Below, one piece after another: positions 19,301 to 27,858 of a DNA stretch of 64,000 nucleotides. The notes beneath the pieces are model-generated. The model had not been told where the DNA came from and ran no database searches. It saw nothing but the letters and a program-made list of their open reading frames with translations. Position 1 is the first letter of the stretch; every line of letters starts with the position of its first letter. The stretch is from positions 1 to 64,000 of the forward strand of contig NZ_KB907720.1 in NCBI RefSeq assembly GCF_000382165.1, read 5' to 3'. This DNA comes from Arsukibacterium perlucidum DSM 18276 (lineage in GTDB: Bacteria > Pseudomonadota > Gammaproteobacteria > Enterobacterales > Alteromonadaceae). Both the position numbers and the translations under genes were made by a program.

Positions 19301-20095
19301 AGCAGGACAAAATTGCTCACAAACAGTGTAACCATACAATTGAACGTTTGGTGCAATACCCGAAACAGAGTGCGCCACTGAAGTGCCGTGACCAGCAAAC
19401 GGTGGGTCAATTGGGTCCGGGTCCATATTGATGAAATCATATCCACCCACCACCTGACCTTGAGGCCAGCTTGGTGCGGCAGTTGGGTCGGCCATTGCCG
19501 CTGCATAAGCTTCTGCAGTGCCTGGGCCACCGAAGGCAGCATGGGTATAATCGATACCGGTATCCAGGATTGCTACCCGCACACCTTCGCCAGTTGCCTT
19601 ACCAGACTGAACAGTTTGCACTGCCTTAATATAGGCAGCACTATCGGCCACATGCAGCTCACTGTCGTAAAGTGGCATAATAGACGCCACCAATGGATTT
19701 TGCTGCAATGCATTTAATGCCTGAGCAGAGGCATTGACCACCAGACCTGCTGCCAGGTTTTTCGTCGTAAGCAGAATTTGTGCATCGGTATCCAATTGCA
19801 TTAATGCTGCACTTACTTGCTGCTGGGCTTGTTCTGCCTGAGCAACATAGAGCTGAGCACGTTGCTGATCAAAGTCAGATCCAGACAATGCTGCACCCGC
19901 TGCCGGAGCATTTAAGACTACAAACCAAGCGCTTGGAGCTTGCTCCTGTTCATTCAGGCTAACGGTAACTTTGCCAATGACTTCGTGCACGCTTTGGCCA
20001 AAACCAGCTCGGTATTGTTCAATGCTCGCATTTGCTGTGCCAGAAATAGCGAGGCTGATAGCCGTCGCCAATAAAGCTTTATTCATGGTTCCCAA
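16355..20095 (-). CDS. Secreted S8 (subtilisin-like) serine peptidase with PA insert and GlyGly-CTERM tail
   Basis: Large extracellular protease of 1246 residues. In order: signal peptide (about 1-26, ending TANA), I9-like propeptide (to about 150), S8 catalytic domain with Asp178 (DTGID), His236 (GHGTS), oxyanion Asn328 (SAGNDG) and Ser545 (GTSFSG), a PA domain inserted at about 390-480, Fn3-like and cadherin-like beta repeats, and a C-terminal GlyGly-CTERM signal: GSGGSFGIFGLLLLPLALL followed by RRR. Proteins with this tail are known to be processed by rhombosortase and to leave by type II secretion, which fits the gsp operon 1.5 kb away. The start is read as TTG at 20095 because AAGGAG lies 6 bases before it; the in-frame ATG at 20086 is 15 bases from that site. 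Specific substrate unknown. Confidence 0.93.
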   Translation of the reverse strand: MGTMNKALLATAISLAISGTANASIEQYRAGFGQSVHEVIGKVTVSLNEQEQAPSAWFVVLNAPAAGAALSGSDFDQQRAQLYVAQAEQAQQQVSAALMQLDTDAQILLTTKNLAAGLVVNASAQALNALQQNPLVASIMPLYDSELHVADSAAYIKAVQTVQSGKATGEGVRVAILDTGIDYTHAAFGGPGTAEAYAAAMADPTAAPSWPQGQVVGGYDFINMDPDPIDPPFAGHGTSVAHSVSGIAPNVQLYGYTVCEQFCPAVAQIGALEAAMDPNGDGNLADRVDIVNMSLGGQFGSTQTQSGAQFLIQRAAELGVNMVISAGNDGNVPFRVGGPSTTPNALSVGAMTHPTGMVGVFSSAQIDGDTVAMVAAGFNPDFNFSFNSTDAPLVLVPGPYTACDALAEDVDLTGKAVLISRGVCAFVQKVMNAQERGAAFVIIANSNPGEAPFVMGGGDANISIPSVMVSKAVGDAMRDKLLENIAVSYAITSEAKSGAGAVAGFTSRGPSMDGLLKPEITAPGVNIMVADVGSGDGLAPATGTSFSGPITAGAAALVRGALPERNAFEIKATMMNTANMTVHRQSVEINPDAALAPISMIGSGLVDVEKAVNSPVAAWVYSAEHNTRQAALSFGLQTLSETSSMTKTVSLKNFSDQAKTYSLSISDRFADKTETAALSWQYPATVTVQPGQTINFDVTVTVNPANLPDFTLSNGVTWMSLMAAQMMDQSEYDGALIFNDTSTSTSHDLHLVYHMVPKAAGKLALSSEMAADQIALKLTNTGVIDVEPFASALVATSPVNPALQPMHDIRAITMDIASAPWCSSGYALYPSIHLEGGLNHLLQGNYALDLDIDNDGMLDYTMNTLLVTRFGPAYAAFPGVMVSFNTAYGTLSGAFGDVYHYAGGKQVTLESCFEDVGLTASDIGRTITARFRTDTNSFSLFANSIADQVITPVEIAASPAIGLVSELPVGPAGVSNVDEVVDTAVEVLAPGESAFVMRASDDNRSFVMMSGQAEAVAIANFAAPMAQPVVTAGQTLNVNENAANGTVVGQLSATADFRSAITEFVTLASTSDAVVLQADGSVVVANSAILDFEAGMTQIEMEVAALDSNGGVSAPVTVTVMVNNVPDEQPVVTVNMTTPELRVGSAAGMTLGNVAVAVTEANASLASVSTNNPLFKVENGQLKLARMPVKSDVKVHTVMITATDSSGMQGSANAQVTVNKGSGGSFGIFGLLLLPLALLRRRNKAN

Positions 20096-20470
20096 GGTAT
20101 ACTCCTTTTGTGCTGCTGTTGTACTTTATATTATTTTTGCGTGACCGTGCTGCTAAAGAGGATTTAGCTCAAAGCACATATAACGTTAATTTTTATCTGT
20201 TATCCAGCTTTCGCCTAACGGCTGGTAGCCAATAAAATGAGTTTTAATTTGATGACTAGCATATTGGTTTTATCACAGATAAAATCAGATGTAATAGTAA
20301 AATTATAAAAGAATTTAGAAGTCAGTCTAAATAAAGTCAACTTTGTTATCAAAAGTTGACAGTTCAAATGCAAAAATCCGAGCATTTAATATCAACAGCG
20401 AAAGCCGCCATCCATAAAATGGATTTAATATCGAATACTTAACCGAATATTCCAGGATGTATTTGCGGCC
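20096..20470. other. AT-rich spacer between envZ and the S8 peptidase gene
   Basis: These 375 bases lie between the envZ stop and the protease start, both on the minus strand. No credible coding frame was seen. The stretch is clearly richer in A+T than its neighbours and contains two perfect inverted repeats: TTTTATC-ACA-GATAAAA at 20268-20284 and a 9-base pair at 20336-20360. The protease promoter should be at the low-coordinate end, where TATAAA-like sequences occur near 20128, but no clear -35 was found. Confidence 0.6.
20336..20360 (-). terminator. Hairpin downstream of envZ, possible weak terminator
   Basis: A 9-base perfect inverted repeat (GTCAACTTT / AAAGTTGAC) with a 7-base loop. 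Read on the minus strand it is followed by TTTATTT, so it could end the ompR-envZ transcript about 110 bases past the stop. The stem is AT-rich, so it may equally be a binding site for the protease gene. Confidence 0.4.
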
Positions 20471-21772
20471 TTAAACCGGCAAGTAAACCCGTACTACCAA
20501 ACCACCATGAGCATGATTAAATAAACTGATACTGCCCTGATGCATATCAACAATTTTCTTTATGATAGCCAGGCCTAAACCTGAGCCACCGCTGCCACGG
20601 GCTTCATCACCCTGGGTGAAAGGCGCAAACATCGCTTCCATTTTATGCTCGGGAATCCCAGGGCCATGATCCCGCACTTCAAGATATAGCTGTTTGCGGC
20701 TTTTCTCATAGCCAGTGTTAATTTCTATATCACCATCACTATAGCGCAACGCATTTTCCAACAGGTTATTCAGAACCCGTTTTATCGCTATTTTACGCAG
20801 CATAATTGCCGGCAGTTTTGGGTCAAGCTCGGTAATAAAATTTCGCTGCTGTACCTGCTCAGCCAGTACTTGTTCTTCTATCAAGTCATTTAAATTGACA
20901 CTTTGCAGGCCTTCTTGCTTATGGTGGCGTAAAAAATCAATAAACTGGTCGATAATGGCGTTCATATCTTCAATGTCGTTTACAATACCATCCCGGATCC
21001 AGCTATCCTGCTCAGTCATCATTTCCGAGGCGAGACGGATCCGGGTTAGTGGCGTACGTAAATCATGGGATACCCCAGCCATTAGCAATGCCCGATCCTG
21101 TTCCAGCCGTTTAATGCCCTCTGCCATGTAATTAAATGCCCGGATCACGGCAATAATTTCGGTAGAGCCTTTGTCTGCGTTTAACGGTGGCGGAATATCG
21201 CCGCGCCCCACTTGCAACGCTGCTTGCTGTAACGATTTCAAAGGCTGGTTTAAATGTCGCGCAAATACCCACGCACCACCAACACTTAAAATACCAATTA
21301 ATAATAAATAAAACGTCAGGGGTGAAAAGTCAGTTTCGTCCAACCCGGATAATGGCACCTTCACCCAAAATTCTGGTGCTTGCGGCGGCTTTACCCAAAA
21401 AGCAAAAGCATTGCCCTGCTCAATACGCACCTCGGCCTCGCCACCCAGCTCAGCCGACATTTGCTCTGAAAAATAACCATAGTAGCGGGCATTGGCCAAA
21501 CCCTGTTGCATAGCCTCAGCTTCGTGGTAAACCTCAATTCCGGTGGCCTCACTAAAACGGCGGGTCAGCTCTGCTGATAACAGCGGCGTGTTCTGGCCCA
21601 CATCGATAAATACCACTTTAATTTGTTTGGCTATTAAGTGGTTTATTTGCTGAGTGGTAGGTTTTATAAAATACAGTGCTACCGACACATAGGACACCAG
21701 CTGGTTAATCAGCAATAAAAAACCAATTAAAAATACGGTCTGGCCAAAAGCGCTACGGGGTAGCAACCGCAT
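20471..21772 (-). CDS. envZ: Two-component sensor histidine kinase EnvZ
   Basis: Inner-membrane osmosensor that phosphorylates OmpR. The 433 residues include a first membrane helix (about 12-36), a periplasmic segment, a second helix (about 153-171), a HAMP domain (to about 225), the dimerisation/phosphoacceptor box [16 protein letters not shown] with His236, and the HATPase domain with N ([10 protein letters not shown]), G1 (DHGPGIP) and G2 (GSGLGLAI) boxes. Its ATG overlaps the ompR TGA by one base, so both come from one mRNA. Confidence 0.96.
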   Translation of the reverse strand: MRLLPRSAFGQTVFLIGFLLLINQLVSYVSVALYFIKPTTQQINHLIAKQIKVVFIDVGQNTPLLSAELTRRFSEATGIEVYHEAEAMQQGLANARYYGYFSEQMSAELGGEAEVRIEQGNAFAFWVKPPQAPEFWVKVPLSGLDETDFSPLTFYLLLIGILSVGGAWVFARHLNQPLKSLQQAALQVGRGDIPPPLNADKGSTEIIAVIRAFNYMAEGIKRLEQDRALLMAGVSHDLRTPLTRIRLASEMMTEQDSWIRDGIVNDIEDMNAIIDQFIDFLRHHKQEGLQSVNLNDLIEEQVLAEQVQQRNFITELDPKLPAIMLRKIAIKRVLNNLLENALRYSDGDIEINTGYEKSRKQLYLEVRDHGPGIPEHKMEAMFAPFTQGDEARGSGGSGLGLAIIKKIVDMHQGSISLFNHAHGGLVVRVYLPV

Positions 21773-22497
21773 CAGGCAATGCTACCGTCAGGCACAAAAA
21801 CGTACCCTAAACCCCAAACGGTTTGGATATAGCGCGGGTTAGTCGCATCGTCTTCCAGCATGCGTCGTAAGCGTGAAACCTGAACATCGATACTGCGCTC
21901 CATCGCCGAATAATCGCGGCCACGGGCCTGGTTCATCAGCTTATCGCGTGACAGCGGCTCCCGCGGGTGACTAACCAACACTTTAAGCACCGCATATTCA
22001 CCGCTGGTCAGCGGCAGGGGCTGGTCGCCTTTGCGCATCTCGCGGGTGGCTAAGTTAAACGTAAAGGGGCCGAAGCTGATAATGGTTTCTTCCTGCGACG
22101 GAGCGCCAGGCAAGTCCTTACTTTTACGCCGCAACACTGCGCGAATGCGTGCCAGTAACTCGCGGGGATTAAAAGGTTTAGGCAAGTAATCATCTGCCCC
22201 CATTTCTAAACCAATAATCCGGTCAACCTCATCTCCCTTTGCGGTTAACATAATAATAGGTACATCATTATTTTGCTGGCGTAACTTGCGACAAATAGAT
22301 AAGCCATCCTCACCGGGCAACATAAGATCGAGAACCACCAGATGAAAATGCTCACGCTCCATCAATCGTTGCATCTGCTCATAGTTACCAACGCTGCGCA
22401 CCTGATAACCCTGTTCAACCAGGTAGCGCTCAAGTAAAGCGCGCAAACGTAAATCATCATCTACTACAATAATTTTCAGAGTTTCCTGGCTGGTCAT
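21772..22497 (-). CDS. ompR: Two-component response regulator OmpR
   Basis: DNA-binding regulator controlled by EnvZ. The 241-residue protein has a receiver domain (acidic pocket VVDDD, phosphoacceptor Asp57 in VVLDLMLPG, Lys in PKPFN) and a winged-helix trans_reg_C domain at about 140-235 ([19 protein letters not shown]...VWGLGYVF). I chose ATG at 22497 with GGAAG 8 bases upstream rather than GTG at 22500. Upstream are about 90 bases shared with the terminator of the neighbouring lipoprotein gene. Confidence 0.97.
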   Translation of the reverse strand: MTSQETLKIIVVDDDLRLRALLERYLVEQGYQVRSVGNYEQMQRLMEREHFHLVVLDLMLPGEDGLSICRKLRQQNNDVPIIMLTAKGDEVDRIIGLEMGADDYLPKPFNPRELLARIRAVLRRKSKDLPGAPSQEETIISFGPFTFNLATREMRKGDQPLPLTSGEYAVLKVLVSHPREPLSRDKLMNQARGRDYSAMERSIDVQVSRLRRMLEDDATNPRYIQTVWGLGYVFVPDGSIA

Positions 22498-22532
22498 CAC
22501 ACATGCTTCCGTTGTTTTTGCTCACTATAAAC

Positions 22533-22567
22533 GAAAAAACCGCCATTGTTACTACCATGGCGGTTAA
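22533..22567 (-). terminator. Rho-independent terminator of the small lipoprotein gene
   Basis: On the minus strand AACCGCCAT pairs with ATGGCGGTT around a loop of about ten bases and is followed by TTTTT. It separates the 69-residue lipoprotein gene from ompR downstream. Confidence 0.85.
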
Positions 22568-22585
22568 ACTGTGTTACAAAACTTT

Positions 22586-22795
22586 TCAGTCTTGCTTGTT
22601 ATTCGGTAGCTGTTGACGTTTCATTGGCGGATTAACCCAGTAAATCTGAGCAGCATGCGTGCTGTATTTACTTGAGGCTTCCACTTTCTGAATATAATCG
22701 TAATCGGGTTCCATCACATACTGTGCTGGCGTGCTACTGCAAGCCGTTAACACAACGGCTGGTATAAGCAGGTATAGCTGGCGACGGGATTTCAT
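22586..22795 (-). CDS. Small putative outer-membrane lipoprotein, unknown function
   Basis: A 69-residue protein with a lipoprotein signal: basic MKSRR, hydrophobic LYLLIPAVV and lipobox LTAC with Cys at about residue 19. Ser-Ser follows the Cys, so Lol sorting to the outer membrane is likely. The mature part is about 50 residues with Tyr-rich PDYDYIQKVEASSKYSTHA. A strong GGGAGGG ribosome site lies before the ATG and a terminator follows, so it is a single-gene unit with a probable -10 TATACT near 22830. I do not recognise the family. Confidence 0.82.
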   Translation of the reverse strand: MKSRRQLYLLIPAVVLTACSSTPAQYVMEPDYDYIQKVEASSKYSTHAAQIYWVNPPMKRQQLPNNKQD

Positions 22796-22857
22796 CTTAA
22801 GGCCCTCCCATAAAGCTAAAATCCAACTTGAGTATAGTACATTTTTTAACCAGCAAA

Positions 22858-23364
22858 TTATTCCTTGTCCGTTATTGGCTGGTAGCTAATTGCTGTTATC
22901 ACATACCAATGCTCACCGGTTGGGGTCAGCACTTTTACTTCGTCATCCAGCGACTTCCCCAGCAGCGCCCGGGCCAGTGGCGAGTCAATACTCAGCTTAT
23001 TCAAGCGTAAATCAAATTCGTCCGCGCCAACCAACCGGTACTGCCTTAATCCACCGGCTTCGTCTTCCAGCTGCACCCAGGCACCAAAATATACTTTGCC
23101 CTGCTGTTTTGGCGACGGGTACACCACCTGCAATTGCTCCAGCCGTTTAGTTAAAAAACGCACCCGCCGGTCAATTTCACGTAAACGTTTTTTGCCATAG
23201 ATATACTCAGCGTTTTCAGAACGATCACCCAGCGCGGCGGCGTCAGATACCTGCTGAGTTACCCGCGGCCGCTCCTCTTTCCAAAGGAAACGTAATTCCC
23301 GCTCGAGGGTATCGTAGCCTTCACGTGTAATCAGATTGGATTTTTTGGTGCTGAAAGTAGACAA
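22858..23364 (-). CDS. greB: Transcript cleavage factor GreB
   Basis: Binds the secondary channel of RNA polymerase and stimulates cleavage of backtracked RNA. The coiled coil carries the tip acidic pair in [10 protein letters not shown], followed by [19 protein letters not shown] and the FKBP-like C-terminal domain. No ATG exists at the right place. I assign TTG at 23364 (residues [16 protein letters not shown] follow) with AGGG a few bases upstream, giving 168 residues; a more distal TTG at 23418 would lie in the promoter. Divergent from tex, as in E. coli. Confidence 0.92.
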   Translation of the reverse strand: MSTFSTKKSNLITREGYDTLERELRFLWKEERPRVTQQVSDAAALGDRSENAEYIYGKKRLREIDRRVRFLTKRLEQLQVVYPSPKQQGKVYFGAWVQLEDEAGGLRQYRLVGADEFDLRLNKLSIDSPLARALLGKSLDDEVKVLTPTGEHWYVITAISYQPITDKE

Positions 23365-23388
23365 TTCACCCTGCTTTTCATATTTCGT

Positions 23389-23418
23389 ATCATACTTTGC
23401 CTGCCACAGGGGCTGCAA
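23389..23418 (-). promoter_or_regulatory. Probable greB promoter
   Basis: On the minus strand TATGAT (23394-23389) is preceded, after 18 bases, by TTGCAG. Transcription would begin about 7 bases further on, leaving a leader of roughly 20 bases before the TTG start at 23364. This supports the short greB reading frame. Confidence 0.45.
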
Positions 23419-23438
23419 AGTCGAAGGATTCTATAGTT

Positions 23439-25760
23439 ATGTCAATGATTGTTAAACAAATAGCCAGCGAAATTGCCGCCCGGCCAGAACAGGTGGCTGC
23501 CGCAATCGCCCTTTTAGATGAAGGCGCAACCGTACCTTTTATTGCCCGCTACCGCAAAGAGGCCACCGGCGCGTTGGACGATACCCAATTACGTTTACTC
23601 GATCAACGACTGAATTACCTGAGAGAGCTGGAAGAGCGGCGGCAGGTTATTTTAAAAACTATTGCCGAGCAAGGTAAGCTTAGCGCGGAACTGGAACTCG
23701 ATATTCTGGCCGCCGATAACAAAACCCGGTTGGAAGATTTATACCTGCCTTACAAGGCAAAACGACGCACCAAAGGCCAGATGGCGATTGAAGCCGGCCT
23801 GGCGCCGTTGGCTGATGCAATTGTTGCTAACCCAGAGCTGGACCCGGAGCAGCAAGCCACCGCCTACCTCAATGCTGATGCCGGCTTTGCTGACGTGAAA
23901 GCTGTGCTGGAGGGCGTTAAGTTTATTTTAATGGAACGCTTCGCCGAAGATGCAACCCTGCTGGCCCGGCTGCGGGCTAAGCTCAGCCGCGATGCCGTAT
24001 TAAAAAGTACTGTCGTCGCCGGTAAAGAGCAGGAAGGCGCGAAATTCCGCGATTATTTCAGTCATACCGAGCTATGGAAAAATATTCCGTCGCACCGTGC
24101 CCTTGCGATGTTTCGTGGTCGCAATGAAGGCGTGCTGCAGTTGCAGCTAGTGCCTGACAGCGACGAGGCCAATGCCCATGCACTGTGCGAACAAATGGTT
24201 GCCGAGCACTTTGACATTCGACAACAGCAGCGGCCGGCAGATACATTTCTACGTACCGTGGTGCAATGGACCTGGAAAGTAAAACTGCATTTGCATCTGG
24301 AAAACGACTTATTAAGTGAACTGCGTGAACGTGCTGAACTGGAGGCCATTAAAGTATTTGCGCGTAATATGGCCGATTTATTGATGGCGGCGCCAGCGGG
24401 CATGCGCCGCACCCTGGCGCTGGATCCAGGCTTGCGTACCGGTGTTAAATGCACAGTTATCGATGAAACCGGTAAGCTTTTAACTCACACCACGATCTTT
24501 CCGCATGCGCCACAAAACTTATGGGATAAGTCAGTGCGCACCCTAAGCCAGTTGTGTCAGCAACATAAAGTAGAATTGATAGCGATTGGCAACGGCACGG
24601 CCTCTCGTGAAACCGATAAACTGGCCGGCGATGTTATCAAGGCCGTTAACAATGAAACCTTAAGTAAAGTAATGGTTTCGGAAGCTGGCGCCTCAATATA
24701 CTCGGCATCCGAGCTGGCGGCGCAGGAGTTTCCGAATCTGGATGTGTCACTACGCGGTGCAGTGTCAATTGGTCGTCGCTTGCAGGACCCATTGGCCGAA
24801 TTGGTAAAAATTGAGCCAAAAGCCATTGGTGTAGGCCAATATCAGCATGATGTAAACCAAAGCCTGCTTACCCGTTCACTGGATGCCGTGGTTGAAGATT
24901 GTGTGACTGCGGTTGGCGTAGATCTAAACACTGCCTCTGCTGCTTTACTCGCCCGGGTAGCCGGCCTGAATAAAACGCTGGCTCAGAATATTGTGCAGTA
25001 CCGCGACGACAATGGCCGCTTTAATGAACGGAAGGAACTGCTAAAAGTACCACGGCTGGGGCCAAAAGCTTACGAGCAAGCCGCCGGTTTTTTGCGGATT
25101 AACAATGGTATCAACCCGCTGGATGCGTCGGCCGTGCACCCTGAAGCCTACCCTCTGGTCGAGAAAATTCTTAAAATGGCCAGCCAACCAGTTAGCGCCA
25201 TAATTGGCAACAGCAGCTTTCTTAGCAGTGTCGACCCGGCCGCTTTTGTTGATGACTATTTTGGCTTGCCTACCGTCAGTGATATTTTGAAAGAGCTGGA
25301 TAAACCCGGACGCGATCCACGGCCGGAGTTTAAAACTGCAAGCTTTAAAGATGGCGTGGAAACACTGCAGGATCTGAAAGCTGGCATGCTGCTGGAAGGG
25401 GTAATTACCAACGTCACAAATTTTGGTGCTTTTGTCGATATTGGTGTACACCAGGATGGTTTGGTGCATATTTCATCACTAACCGATAAGTTTGTCAGCG
25501 ACCCGCATCAGGTGGTAAAAGCAGGTGACATTGTCAAAGTAAAAGTACTGGAAGTTGATATTAATCGTAAGCGAATTGCTCTTACCATGCGACTGGACGA
25601 GCAACCTCAAGCTAAAACCCAGGATAAACCTGCGGCTAAAGCGGCAAATCAGAATAACGCCAAAACCAACCGCCTGGCGCCAAAAGCCGCTAAAACCGAA
25701 CCAGCCAATGCGGCCATGGGTAATGCTTTCGCCGAAGCACTGGCAAAATTTAAAAAGTGA
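23439..25760 (+). CDS. tex: RNA-binding transcription accessory protein Tex
   Basis: Conserved nucleic-acid-binding protein (YhgF/Tex) thought to act on transcription and on RNA decay. The 773 residues contain the N-terminal helical Tex domain, a YqgF/RNase-H-like domain ([17 protein letters not shown]), helix-hairpin-helix motifs ([16 protein letters not shown]...[14 protein letters not shown]) and a C-terminal S1 domain ([20 protein letters not shown]). The last 70 residues are an Ala/Lys/Asn-rich tail. ATG at 23439 has AAGGA 11 bases upstream; the open frame to 23397 lacks family similarity. Confidence 0.97.
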   Translation: MSMIVKQIASEIAARPEQVAAAIALLDEGATVPFIARYRKEATGALDDTQLRLLDQRLNYLRELEERRQVILKTIAEQGKLSAELELDILAADNKTRLEDLYLPYKAKRRTKGQMAIEAGLAPLADAIVANPELDPEQQATAYLNADAGFADVKAVLEGVKFILMERFAEDATLLARLRAKLSRDAVLKSTVVAGKEQEGAKFRDYFSHTELWKNIPSHRALAMFRGRNEGVLQLQLVPDSDEANAHALCEQMVAEHFDIRQQQRPADTFLRTVVQWTWKVKLHLHLENDLLSELRERAELEAIKVFARNMADLLMAAPAGMRRTLALDPGLRTGVKCTVIDETGKLLTHTTIFPHAPQNLWDKSVRTLSQLCQQHKVELIAIGNGTASRETDKLAGDVIKAVNNETLSKVMVSEAGASIYSASELAAQEFPNLDVSLRGAVSIGRRLQDPLAELVKIEPKAIGVGQYQHDVNQSLLTRSLDAVVEDCVTAVGVDLNTASAALLARVAGLNKTLAQNIVQYRDDNGRFNERKELLKVPRLGPKAYEQAAGFLRINNGINPLDASAVHPEAYPLVEKILKMASQPVSAIIGNSSFLSSVDPAAFVDDYFGLPTVSDILKELDKPGRDPRPEFKTASFKDGVETLQDLKAGMLLEGVITNVTNFGAFVDIGVHQDGLVHISSLTDKFVSDPHQVVKAGDIVKVKVLEVDINRKRIALTMRLDEQPQAKTQDKPAAKAANQNNAKTNRLAPKAAKTEPANAAMGNAFAEALAKFKK

Positions 25761-25787
25761 AGGGATTAATTTACAAAGGGTAATTAC

Positions 25788-26675
25788 TCAGGCTTGCTGG
25801 CGCAGAGGTCGCTGGGCCGGCTCAGTCGCCAACTGATAAAACTGGCTGATAACCTGGCTGCGGCGCTGCATTTGTGCCAGGGTGTCAAGCTCGGGAAAAA
25901 CTAAACCCGCAGCGCTACTAGTATTACTGATGGCTTCGTTATCATAACGGATTTGCGAATTGTCGATAGCAGCGCCAGCCTGAGCGGTGTCTTCACTAGC
26001 TGAAGCTTTACCGGCGTCCAGCGGTTTTGTCTCTACAGGCGCGGTTTTTTCAGCCACCAACTCTGTTTGCGCCTGCAACATACGCTGACTGGCTTCGGCG
26101 GCAATCCGCCGATCAGCCGAAGAGGGTTCTGCCGGCGCCAAGGCTGCAGCTTTGACTTGTTGCATCTTCTGGATTGTCGCCTGCGGGTCGCCTGCTATCG
26201 GTGCAATATCAATTTGCACCTCACCGCCTATGGCATACTGGCGGCCATCCGGACCCTGCTGAAAACTATAGCTGGGCGCACCGGCATAGCGCCCGCCAAT
26301 ACTGGCATGGGCTTGCTCATGGCTGCGAACTTCCCGGTCACGCGCCTGCAACTCTTGCAATTCTTGCTGCTCGGCTTGTTGCTGTTCTGAATCCCGCTGC
26401 TGTTGCTGCGGGTTTTTATCTTCAGGCTGCTCAGACCGACCCTCTATAGCCTGCTGAGTTTCTGTAGATTTACCGCTAGCATCGTAACCATTTACCGACC
26501 CGGCAGTGCTGCTCCGACCTTTTTCATCGGTCGCAACCGCTCGTTCTGCTTTACCCTTATCCATCTCACGAACCGGCTCTACCAGTTCACGTCGCTGCAT
26601 CTCACGACGAGCCAACTCGGTAGGTGGGTTAGCCGTGTTTAAGCTGACGTTAGGATAATGGGAGGTGATCTGCAT
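25788..26675 (-). CDS. SprA-related putative metalloprotease (CJM1_0395-like), HEXXH protein
   Basis: A 295-residue protein with no signal peptide. Residues 1-110 are disordered and Gln/Glu-rich. The conserved core begins with REVRSHEQAHASIGGRYAG, where His119-Glu120-X2-His123 forms an HEXXH motif, and continues with SYSFQQGPDGRQYAIGGEV and IAGDPQATIQKMQQVKAAAL, the pattern of the SprA-related family, for which a peptidase role is suggested only by the motif. The tail is low complexity. It lies five bases after the small rod-like gene, so the two are probably co-transcribed. Confidence 0.85.
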   Translation of the reverse strand: MQITSHYPNVSLNTANPPTELARREMQRRELVEPVREMDKGKAERAVATDEKGRSSTAGSVNGYDASGKSTETQQAIEGRSEQPEDKNPQQQQRDSEQQQAEQQELQELQARDREVRSHEQAHASIGGRYAGAPSYSFQQGPDGRQYAIGGEVQIDIAPIAGDPQATIQKMQQVKAAALAPAEPSSADRRIAAEASQRMLQAQTELVAEKTAPVETKPLDAGKASASEDTAQAGAAIDNSQIRYDNEAISNTSSAAGLVFPELDTLAQMQRRSQVISQFYQLATEPAQRPLRQQA

Positions 26676-26680
26676 TTTGC

Positions 26681-26986
26681 TTACACCCGAACATCAATAA
26701 TAGTTCCAAGCGCCTGATCTGCCGCCTGAATAGAGCGCACGTTTGCTTCTGCATTACGTGACTCGTTGGTTAGCTGCACTAAACTTTGCTCTACCGACGG
26801 TGTTTGTGGCTGGGTAGCCCGGCTTTGCTCCGGCGCTTCAGCCTGACGCACATCAGTTTCGGCAGCCGCAACCTGCTCGCGGTTGGCGCTGGTCTGCCGG
26901 TTAATATCAGTTGTCGCCTCTGATATGCCGGCTGAAGCACGCTGAAATCCTTGCAAACCGGCATTAAATGCTGATTGAATCTCCAT
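26681..26986 (-). CDS. Small protein resembling the terminal helices of flagellar rod/hook proteins
   Basis: A 101-residue protein. Its N-terminus (MEIQSAFNAGLQGFQRASAG...) resembles the first helix of flagellar axial proteins. Its C-terminus (RNAEANVRSIQAADQALGT followed by IIDVRV) closely follows the FlgE/FlgF/FlgG C-terminal pattern R-x2-EAN-x3-I-x2-AD-x2-LGT-x-I. The middle is a short polar linker instead of a globular core. ATG at 26986 is chosen because GGAGG is five bases upstream; ATG at 26989 and GTG at 26998 fit less well. Function is not known; no other flagellar gene is in the window. Confidence 0.82.
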   Translation of the reverse strand: MEIQSAFNAGLQGFQRASAGISEATTDINRQTSANREQVAAAETDVRQAEAPEQSRATQPQTPSVEQSLVQLTNESRNAEANVRSIQAADQALGTIIDVRV

Positions 26987-27050
26987 CATTGCCTCCACTC
27001 GCTTAAATAATGCTTAATTATTAACCAAAATCCACTAAAAAGAAAGGTGG

Positions 27051-27827
27051 TTAAACGCCAGACTCCGTTATTTCGGCCAGCCAGTTGTTCAGCCAGATCA
27101 GAAATTCAGCACGATGGGAGATAAAAGGTGCATGTGATGCTTTAGCCAGCACGTGAAATCTGGCTTGCGGCTGTAATCTCTGCAGTTGAGGAACCACTGC
27201 AACCGGTACCAGCGAGTCCAGCGCACCAAAACACCCCACCAGCGGCTGGCTTAAACCTGCAAAGCATTGCCGCATATCCTGACTGGAAAGAAAGTCCAGC
27301 CCGGCACTCAGCGCCATTGCACTGGCTTGCGGAAAGGCAGTGATCGCCTGCTTAAGCGCTGCTGCATCACTTTTAGCCGTTGCCGAGCCCATCGCCTGGA
27401 TAGCTAAAAACCGGCTGATAGTCTGAGCCAGATCACGCTGTAATGACTGGGCAAACTGTTGCATTACTGCAGCTTTCATTCCGGGCCAGCCCGCTTGTTG
27501 TAAAAAGCAGGGCGTTGCCGCCACCAGAGCCAGCTGCTTTACTTTAGCCGGATATCGTTCAGCCAGCGCAATAGCCAGCAATCCGCCCATCGACCAGCCA
27601 CAGACCAAGCTGTTAGCTGGAACCTGAGTAGCTAATTCAGCCAATACAGTGTCAAAATTATAAGGCTCTGGTAGCTGCTGCGCCAGGCCAAAGCCGGCAA
27701 TATCAAGGGTCATCACTTGTACACCCGGCGTAATAGCGGCAAGAATCGTTTGCCAGACGCCCTGATTAACTCCCCAGCCATGCAGAAGTACCAGCACAGG
27801 TTTGTCAGTATTGCTAATATCTGCCAT
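27051..27827 (-). CDS. bioH: Pimeloyl-[acyl-carrier protein] methyl ester esterase BioH
   Basis: Alpha/beta hydrolase that frees pimeloyl-ACP from its methyl ester in biotin synthesis. The 258 residues show the oxyanion region LLHGWGVNQGVW, nucleophile Ser79 in CGWSMGG, Asp in FGALDSLVP and His in ASHAPFISH. Its start is about 30 bases from the divergent comF start, the bioH-gntX/comF arrangement known in gammaproteobacteria. The first Trp-rich segment fits BioH better than other esterases. Confidence 0.93.
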   Translation of the reverse strand: MADISNTDKPVLVLLHGWGVNQGVWQTILAAITPGVQVMTLDIAGFGLAQQLPEPYNFDTVLAELATQVPANSLVCGWSMGGLLAIALAERYPAKVKQLALVAATPCFLQQAGWPGMKAAVMQQFAQSLQRDLAQTISRFLAIQAMGSATAKSDAAALKQAITAFPQASAMALSAGLDFLSSQDMRQCFAGLSQPLVGCFGALDSLVPVAVVPQLQRLQPQARFHVLAKASHAPFISHRAEFLIWLNNWLAEITESGV

Positions 27828-27858
27828 GCTATCTTTATGTATCCAATGTGTTAATTTT

